A DNA stretch of 64,000 nucleotides. Source: Mycobacterium sp. IDR2000157661 (GTDB taxonomy: Bacteria > Actinomycetota > Actinomycetes > Mycobacteriales > Mycobacteriaceae). Positions 58,638 through 64,000 of the stretch are shown in pieces. Every line of letters begins with the position of its first letter. The stretch's first letter is position 1. The stretch is taken from assembly GCF_022317005.1 (NCBI RefSeq), contig NZ_CP081006.1:4712001-4776000 (forward strand), read 5' to 3'. The position numbers were made by a program, and so were the translations under genes. Under the pieces are notes generated by a model. That model had not been told where the DNA came from and searched no databases. It was given only the letters and a program-made list of their open reading frames with translations.

Positions 58638-61391
58638 ATGAACGGGCGGGTCGTGAGCCGTGCGCTCGAGCTGGGGGCGGTTGCCGAGCTTTTGGCGTCG
58701 GCCCGGATGAGTCCGTCCACTCTGATATTCGAGGGCGAGCCGGGTATCGGCAAGACAACAGTGTGGACCGCCGCACTGGAGTCGGCACGCCGAGGTGGCT
58801 TTCGGGTGCTGTCGACGCGCCCCGCCGCGGCGGAGTCGGTGCTGGCCTACTCCGCCATGGCCGACATGTTGTCCGGCGCCGAGCCCGCGGACTGGACAGA
58901 TCTTCCTCTTCCGCAGCGGCTCGCACTCGACGCGGTGACGTTGCGCGCCAGTCCGAGCGACATCGCCACCGATCCCAGAGCCGTGGCCACCGGCTTCTTG
59001 TCGGTCGTGACCCGGCTGGCCACCGGCTCACCCGTGCTGCTGGCGATCGATGACCTGCAGTGGCTCGACTCATCGAGTTCGGCGGCGTTGGCGTTCGTCG
59101 CGCGGCGGCTCACCGGGTGCGTCGGTCTGCTGTTCACCCACCGCGCCGGTTCGGCCGGCGCCACCGTTGCAGGACAGATCGCGGTGGACGGGAGTCGTCA
59201 CGTCCGACGTATCCGGTTGAGTCCGCTGGACCTCGCCGGCACCCGAGCGGTGGTCGCCCATAGTTCGGCTCGAGTGTTCCCGCGACCGACGATGGTGCGC
59301 ATCCACGAGATCTCAGGCGGTAACCCCTTCTACGCGCTGGAGTTGGCGCGCGCCGTCGACGACGACCACGACGGTCAACTCGGGTTGCTGCCACCGACGC
59401 TGTCCGGACTGGTTCGGGCCAGGGTCGACGGGCTGTGTCCCGACGTCCGGGCAGTGCTACTGGCGGCGGCTTCGGCGTCGTCCCCGACGGTCGATGTGGT
59501 GGCGCGCGCTGTGCGCAGCAGCGCCGCACGCGTGACCTCGTTGGTCGAGTCGGCCGAGGCCAACAACCTCGTCGAAATCCGGGGTGCTGCACTGCGATTC
59601 ACACATCCACTGCTCTGCTGGGGTGTCTACACCGACGCAGACCCGGCTGCGCGTCGGACCATGCATCGACGCCTGTCCGAGATCATCGACGACCCCGAAC
59701 CACGCGCCCGTCATCTCGCGCTGGCCGCCACCGAGCCCGACGACCAGACCATCGAGGCACTGGACACCGCCGCTGAGTTGGCCCGCATCCGCGGAGCGCC
59801 TGCTGCGGCCGCCGAACTCATCGAGATGGCTGTTGCGCTGGGCGCCGATACGCCACAGCGCCGGATAGCGTTGGCCAGCAACAGTTTCACCGCCGGTGAC
59901 AGCACAGCGGCACGCGCGCAACTCGAGGAGGTCGCCGCCGCGCCGGCCCCGGGTGCGCATCGCGCGCAGGCGTTGACTCTGCTCGCCGTGATCGAGCTGA
60001 CCGACGGCAGCTGGGCAGCGGGCATCGACCGGCTGGTCCGGGCACTCGTCGAGGCGGGGGCCGACGCCGAACAGCGGGCGCGAATCCTGGTGCCGCTGGC
60101 GCTGGCTCAGCTCAACGCGGGCCAACTCGAGGCGGCGGCGCGCAGTATCGCCGACGCTGTCGGCGAGGCGACGACGCTCCACCAGGCGCAGCTGTCTAGC
60201 TCGGCGCTCAGCATGCAGGTGATCGTGAATTTTCTCCTCGGAGACGGTGTCGACGACGAGGCGCATGCGCGGGCGGTGTCGATCGAGCCGCACGACGTGC
60301 CGGTGTGGGTGCAGCTTCGCCCGACCGTACACCGTGCCTCGCTGCTGGCGTGGACCGGTCAGCACGACGCCGCGCACCACCTGTTTCGGGCCATCAGGAA
60401 GGATCTGATCGAGCGCGGCGAGGAGAGCGAGCTGATGTTCGTGGCGTTCCTCAGCGTCCTCAACGAAACGTGGCGCGGCGACTTCGCCAACGCCGGTTCG
60501 ATCACCGCGGATGCGCTCGAGCGGGCCTCGCACCTCGACGGTTGGCTGCCGATGGGTGTGGCCCTGATGCTGCGGGCGCTGCTCGACGCGTACGCGGGCC
60601 GCGAAGCGGATGCGCGTCGACACATCGGGCAGGCCACCGAGGCGATCCGGCGCAGCGGTTCGACCTATCTGATCACCTGGTTGCACTCGACGGCGGGGTT
60701 TCTCGAGGTATCGCTCGGCCGTTTCGACGCAGCGCTCGACGTACTCGAACCCGTCCTGCGCAGGGTTGAACAGCACCCCCGCGGCACGGAGATCTTCGTC
60801 GCGTGGTTCCTTCCGGATGCCGTCGAGGCGCTGCTCCACACAGGGCGGCTGGACGACGCCGAAGCACTGGTCGAGATCCTCGAGGGCAACGGACGCCGCC
60901 TGAACCGCGAGTGGATGCTCACCGCGAGCGCACGGTGCCGCGCGATGCTGCTGGCCGCCCGAGGTGACGTCGACGCCGCCTCGGAGGCGGCCAATCGGGC
61001 GCTTACCGAACATGACCGACTGCCGATGCCGTTCGAACGGGCGCGAACCCTGTTGCTGTGGGGCCAGATTCAGCGTCGTCAGCGAGACAAAAACGCCGAC
61101 GCCACCTTGCGGGAAGCGCTCCGCGTGTTCGACGAGCTCGGCACTGCGCTGTGGGCAGATCGCGCCCGAGCCGAATTGAACCGTCGCACTTCTGGTGTCG
61201 TGGCGGCTGCCGAGTTGACGCCGTCAGAGCGACGAGTCGCCGAACTGCTCGCGTCGGGCATGACGCGCCGGGAGGTCGCAGCGGCGCTGTTCATCAGTCC
61301 GAAGACGGTCGAAGCTCACCTCGCGCGCATCTACCGCAAGCTCGGCATCCGCTCGCGGGCCGAACTCGGCCGCTACATGGCCAATCCATAG
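58638..61391 (+). CDS. Large ATP-binding LuxR-family regulator (LAL type)
   Basis: 917-residue MalT-like signal-transducing activator. N-terminal AAA/NB domain with Walker A 'FEGEPGIGKTTVW' (residues 31-43) and Walker B 'VLLAIDDLQWLD' near 137. The long central region is helical, TPR-like, and probably reads a ligand. The C-terminal LuxR helix-turn-helix is 'LTPSERRVAELLASGMTRREVAAALFISPKTVEAHLARIYRKLGIRSRAEL'. Separates ffh from glnD and is followed by two secreted-protein genes that it may control. Accessory relative to M. tuberculosis as remembered. Inducer unknown. Confidence 0.92.
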   Translation: MNGRVVSRALELGAVAELLASARMSPSTLIFEGEPGIGKTTVWTAALESARRGGFRVLSTRPAAAESVLAYSAMADMLSGAEPADWTDLPLPQRLALDAVTLRASPSDIATDPRAVATGFLSVVTRLATGSPVLLAIDDLQWLDSSSSAALAFVARRLTGCVGLLFTHRAGSAGATVAGQIAVDGSRHVRRIRLSPLDLAGTRAVVAHSSARVFPRPTMVRIHEISGGNPFYALELARAVDDDHDGQLGLLPPTLSGLVRARVDGLCPDVRAVLLAAASASSPTVDVVARAVRSSAARVTSLVESAEANNLVEIRGAALRFTHPLLCWGVYTDADPAARRTMHRRLSEIIDDPEPRARHLALAATEPDDQTIEALDTAAELARIRGAPAAAAELIEMAVALGADTPQRRIALASNSFTAGDSTAARAQLEEVAAAPAPGAHRAQALTLLAVIELTDGSWAAGIDRLVRALVEAGADAEQRARILVPLALAQLNAGQLEAAARSIADAVGEATTLHQAQLSSSALSMQVIVNFLLGDGVDDEAHARAVSIEPHDVPVWVQLRPTVHRASLLAWTGQHDAAHHLFRAIRKDLIERGEESELMFVAFLSVLNETWRGDFANAGSITADALERASHLDGWLPMGVALMLRALLDAYAGREADARRHIGQATEAIRRSGSTYLITWLHSTAGFLEVSLGRFDAALDVLEPVLRRVEQHPRGTEIFVAWFLPDAVEALLHTGRLDDAEALVEILEGNGRRLNREWMLTASARCRAMLLAARGDVDAASEAANRALTEHDRLPMPFERARTLLLWGQIQRRQRDKNADATLREALRVFDELGTALWADRARAELNRRTSGVVAAAELTPSERRVAELLASGMTRREVAAALFISPKTVEAHLARIYRKLGIRSRAELGRYMANP

Positions 61392-61392
61392 G

Positions 61393-61419
61393 CGAACGCC
61401 CTATTCCTTGGGCGGTTCG
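61393..61419. terminator. Hairpin after the LuxR-type gene
   Basis: CGAACGCCC (61393-61401) pairs with GGGC-(G)-GTTCG (61410-61419), one bulged G, 8-base loop, starting two bases after the stop codon. No U-tract. A likely terminator between the regulator and the secreted-protein genes. Confidence 0.4.
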
Positions 61420-61473
61420 GGCGAGCTAGCGTCGGGACTTCAGTGACGGTCGGGGACCCGTTGAGGAGGAACA

Positions 61474-61917
61474 ATGCCAACCCGCGTTCTCCGAGCCGCC
61501 CCGTTGCCGTTGCGTCGCATACTGCCCGCGGCGATCATCGCAGTAGCGGCCACGCTCGCCAGCACTGCACTGGTCGACCCCGCAACCGCGAACGCCGAAC
61601 TTGATGTCGGATACTACGACCAGTGCCTAGCCGACGTAAACCAAAGGTTCCGAGAAGGAGACATCCCCGTCGAGTTCGCTGAGAACGAGTACCGTTTCTG
61701 CTGTTACGCCGCAGGCGGTCGGTGGGAACCCGGAGAATTCTTCGGCGACTGTGCCGCCCCTCCCGCAATCGCAGCCAGCACCCCGTCCGCCCCGCCGTCC
61801 GAGGCCGCGCCCGACGTTCCTGCCGGCCCCCCGCCGACCAAGCCCGGACCGAAACCGTCAACGCCGAAGACGTCTCTCACGCTCGCGCCCCTTACGCCAG
61901 TCACGCCGGTTGGATGA
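61474..61917 (+). CDS. Secreted Cys-containing protein with Pro-rich tail, paralogue A
   Basis: 147-residue exported protein of unknown function. Signal peptide about 1-41 ('...ILPAAIIAVAATLASTALVDPATANAE'), a small domain with four cysteines ('YYDQCLADVNQRFREGDIPVEFAENEYRFCCYAAGGRWEPGEFFGDC'), then a Pro/Ala-rich tail. ATG 61474 follows GAGGAGG. Next gene is a clear paralogue and overlaps it by four bases. Confidence 0.85.
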   Translation: MPTRVLRAAPLPLRRILPAAIIAVAATLASTALVDPATANAELDVGYYDQCLADVNQRFREGDIPVEFAENEYRFCCYAAGGRWEPGEFFGDCAAPPAIAASTPSAPPSEAAPDVPAGPPPTKPGPKPSTPKTSLTLAPLTPVTPVG

Positions 61918-62360
61918 CCGCCATGCCTTTCCGTGTTACCTCGTTGACCGTGCGTCGCCTATTGCCCGCCGTCATGCTCGCGGCGGCGGCCACGCTCACG
62001 GGCAGCGCCGTCGGCGAAACTGCAGTAGCGTGCGCGTCGCCCGCTTGGAACCCGGGCAAGTTCAACGAGTGCTATGACCCCGTCAGCGACCAATTCCTCC
62101 ATGGCGACATCACCGTCGAACAGCACGACAGTCTGCTCGAGGGATGCTGCCTGACTCACGGTGGCAACTACGATCCGTCGACACACCTCTGCACTGCGCC
62201 CGCCATCGCCGCGTCCAACACGCCGTCCGCACCGCCGTCAGAGGCGGCCAACCCCGACGTTCCCGCCGGACCGCCATCGCCGACGAAGCCCGCGCCGACG
62301 CCTGGCCCGAAGGCTCCGAAGACCACCTTCACACTGGCGCCGGTCGCACCCGTCGGCTGA
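61914..62360 (+). CDS. Secreted Cys-containing protein with Pro-rich tail, paralogue B
   Basis: 148-residue paralogue of the preceding protein: signal peptide ('LLPAVMLAAAATLTGSAVGETAVACA'), a small domain with four conserved cysteines ('FNECYDPVSDQFLHGDITVEQHDSLLEGCCLTHGGNYDPSTHLC') and the same tail pattern 'APAIAASNTPSAPPSEAANPDVPAGPP'. It starts at ATG 61914 within the ATGA overlap; ATG 61923 (MPFRVTS) is an alternative that matches the paralogue's start better. The two genes are one transcription unit. Function unknown. Confidence 0.85.
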   Translation: MTAMPFRVTSLTVRRLLPAVMLAAAATLTGSAVGETAVACASPAWNPGKFNECYDPVSDQFLHGDITVEQHDSLLEGCCLTHGGNYDPSTHLCTAPAIAASNTPSAPPSEAANPDVPAGPPSPTKPAPTPGPKAPKTTFTLAPVAPVG

Positions 62361-62365
62361 GCAGG

Positions 62366-64000
62366 CTAGCTGGCCTCCGACACCGGCTTGCGCGGCGGCG
62401 GCGCGGGCAGTACCGCGTACAGGTCCCGTTCGAGCTCCTCGCGGATGTCTGCGCTGGCCGTGATGCCGAAGACGTCGACCACCGACGAGCCCATCGTGGT
62501 CACCTTCGCCCACGCGATGTCGACGCCGTCGCGCTCGAAGACCGCGGTCAGACGGGCCAGCAGGCCGGTCCGGTCGGTACTGCGGACCTGCACCACCTGT
62601 TCACCGGTCGCGGCACCGTCCGACCACAGGATGCGCGGTGGGGCGGCGACGTGGTTTATAGGTACCGCCGCGGGCACCTCGCCTGCCCTGCCGCTGCCGT
62701 GGGCAAGCGCGTCCCGATCACGTTGGTCGAGCGATTCGAGGACGTCCAGCTCGCCGTCGAGCGCCAGGATGAACTGCTGACGCAACAATTCCGCCGCGGG
62801 CGGCGTCCCGAAGTGCGGCGAGACGACGAACGTGTTGATCGCCGAGCCCGCGTGGCCATTGACCGACGCCGAATGCACCCGCAGGGAATTGAGCGCCAAC
62901 ACACCCGCGGCCTTGGACAGCAGGCCACGCCGGTCGGGCGCGATCATCGTGACGTGGTAGATGTGCGGGCTGTCGCCCGACGTCAGCTCGACATGCACGC
63001 CGACCTCGGCAGCGAGCGAAAGATAGTGCGGGTCAATGGGATCGGGCTGTGGCAGGTCCTCACCGGCCATCACCATTCGGCAGCGGCGCACCAGATCCCC
63101 GATGAGCGAGGCCTTCCAATCGCCCCAGACGCCGGGGCCGGTGGCCAGCGAATCGGCCTCACACAGCACCGAGAGCAGTTCCAGCAGCACCAGGTCGCCG
63201 TCGATGGCGTCGACCACCGCGGCGATCACGGTGGGGTCCTGCAGGTCGCGCCGGGTTGCGGTGTGCGCGAGCAGCAGATGGTGGCGCACCACCTTCGACA
63301 GCACCTCGACGTCCGACGGCCACAGTCCCAGTCGGGTGCCGATCTGCGTGGCCAGTTCGGCCCCTATCACGCTGTGGTCGCCGCCGCGGCCTTTGCCGAT
63401 GTCATGGCACAACGCACCCAGCATCAGCAGGTCCGGACGGGACACCCGCGTGGTGAACGCGCTTGCCCGCGAGACCGTTTCGACGAGGTGCCGATCCACG
63501 GTCCAGATATGCACGACATCGCGCGGTGGTAGGTCGCGCACCGCTCCCCATTCCGGGAAGAGCCTGCCCCACAGGCCTGTTCGGTCAAGCGCCTCGATGG
63601 TGGCCACCGTTGCCGGCCCGGCGGCCAACATCACCAGCAGGTCCTTGAGCGCCTGACGCGGCCACGGAGTGCGCAATTCGGGCGCGGTCTCGGCCAACCG
63701 CGCCAAAGTGGATGCCGCCATCGGCAGCCCGGTGGTCGCCGATGCGGCCGCGACTCGCAGGATCAGACCCGGATCGCGCCCCGGGCGGGCGTCGCGCGCG
63801 AGTATCACCTCACCGGTGAACTCGATGACACCCTCGTCGAGGGGGCGACGCGGCGGGCGCCGCAGTGCGGCGAACCCGCGCCGCGGCAACGCGTTGGCAG
63901 CCGTGCGGATGCCGGAGTCGACGTAGAAGCTGATGGTGCGTGCGGCGTCGGACAGCATGCGCGCCAGATCGAATCGGTCCCCGATGTGCAGCGCGGCCCC
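62366..64000 (-). CDS. glnD: [Protein-PII] uridylyltransferase GlnD (5' end beyond window)
   Basis: Modifies the PII nitrogen-signalling protein in response to glutamine. The frame is open through base 64000, so the N-terminal nucleotidyltransferase active site is outside. Present: end of the transferase domain ('GVIEFTGEVILARDARPGRDPGLILRVAAASA'), HD phosphohydrolase-like domain ('LMLGALCHDIGKGRGGDHSVIG'), and two C-terminal ACT domains ('IAPDRRGLLSKAAGVLALNSLRVHSASVNG', 'STDRTGLLARLTAVFERDGVDIAWAKVTTMGSS'). Downstream of ffh as in M. tuberculosis (Rv2918c), with the LuxR gene and secreted pair inserted. Confidence 0.95.
   Translation of the reverse strand, partial: GAALHIGDRFDLARMLSDAARTISFYVDSGIRTAANALPRRGFAALRRPPRRPLDEGVIEFTGEVILARDARPGRDPGLILRVAAASATTGLPMAASTLARLAETAPELRTPWPRQALKDLLVMLAAGPATVATIEALDRTGLWGRLFPEWGAVRDLPPRDVVHIWTVDRHLVETVSRASAFTTRVSRPDLLMLGALCHDIGKGRGGDHSVIGAELATQIGTRLGLWPSDVEVLSKVVRHHLLLAHTATRRDLQDPTVIAAVVDAIDGDLVLLELLSVLCEADSLATGPGVWGDWKASLIGDLVRRCRMVMAGEDLPQPDPIDPHYLSLAAEVGVHVELTSGDSPHIYHVTMIAPDRRGLLSKAAGVLALNSLRVHSASVNGHAGSAINTFVVSPHFGTPPAAELLRQQFILALDGELDVLESLDQRDRDALAHGSGRAGEVPAAVPINHVAAPPRILWSDGAATGEQVVQVRSTDRTGLLARLTAVFERDGVDIAWAKVTTMGSSVVDVFGITASADIREELERDLYAVLPAPPPRKPVSEAS

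Noticed and set aside
1..64000. tRNA, rRNA, CRISPR or insertion sequence
   Set aside because: Looked for cloverleaf-type sequences, repeat-spacer arrays, transposase motifs and flanking direct repeats by eye; none found. A covariance-model scan was not possible here.

Overview
The window is high-GC actinobacterial DNA and reads as a Mycobacterium/Mycolicibacterium chromosome. Its backbone follows, from memory, the M. tuberculosis order around Rv2888c-Rv2918c: amiC, tsf, rpsB, an M23 peptidase, an LLM oxidoreductase, xerC, viuB, dprA, the comM-like ATPase, yraN, then (after a long insertion) the DUF2469 gene, rnhB, lepB, rplS, lppW, trmD, rimM, the KH-domain gene, rpsP, a SnoaL gene, dacB2, an amidohydrolase, ffh and glnD. 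No rRNA, tRNA, CRISPR array, transposase or phage gene was seen.

Layout. 1-10810 is housekeeping: translation factors, wall peptidase, recombinase, siderophore reductase and DNA uptake genes, with a lactate monooxygenase inserted. 11028-14653 is a three-gene ferric-iron ABC transporter behind a good IdeR-like box. 14656-19994 is an envelope-sugar block: a flippase-like/GT2 fusion, a nucleotide-sugar epimerase, a multi-pass GT-C-like protein and a UDP-galactopyranose-mutase-like flavoprotein. 20009-24589 holds a thioesterase, a CoA-transferase, a HAD phosphatase, a haemophore-like secreted protein, a small exported protein and an AveC-like membrane protein coupled to an unlisted 33-residue membrane protein.

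24672-47769 is the main accessory region. It has two regulators (a TetR protein and a 422-residue protein with two complete TetR domains), four cytochromes P450 (one frameshifted), a mycofactocin-type SDR, two other SDRs, an aldehyde dehydrogenase, an amidohydrolase, a nitroreductase-like protein, a SnoaL-like protein, a wax-ester synthase/DGAT, an acyltransferase, a solute-binding protein without signal peptide, a second AveC-like protein and a NorQ/NorD-type AAA+/VWA chaperone pair. It looks like an oxidative catabolic locus (hydroxylation, alcohol and aldehyde oxidation, possible storage of acyl product).

The strongest unexplained signal is a 17-bp imperfect inverted repeat, consensus AACCAAATATTTGTTC, found at seven places in this region and only in intergenic DNA beside gene starts. 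It occurs in front of the double-TetR gene itself, which makes that protein the leading candidate for the regulator of the locus.

47786-64000 returns to conserved backbone, with two additions: a tandem copy of the dacB2 carboxypeptidase gene, and a large LuxR-type ATPase regulator followed by two paralogous cysteine-containing secreted proteins. The amidase gene and glnD run off the two window ends.
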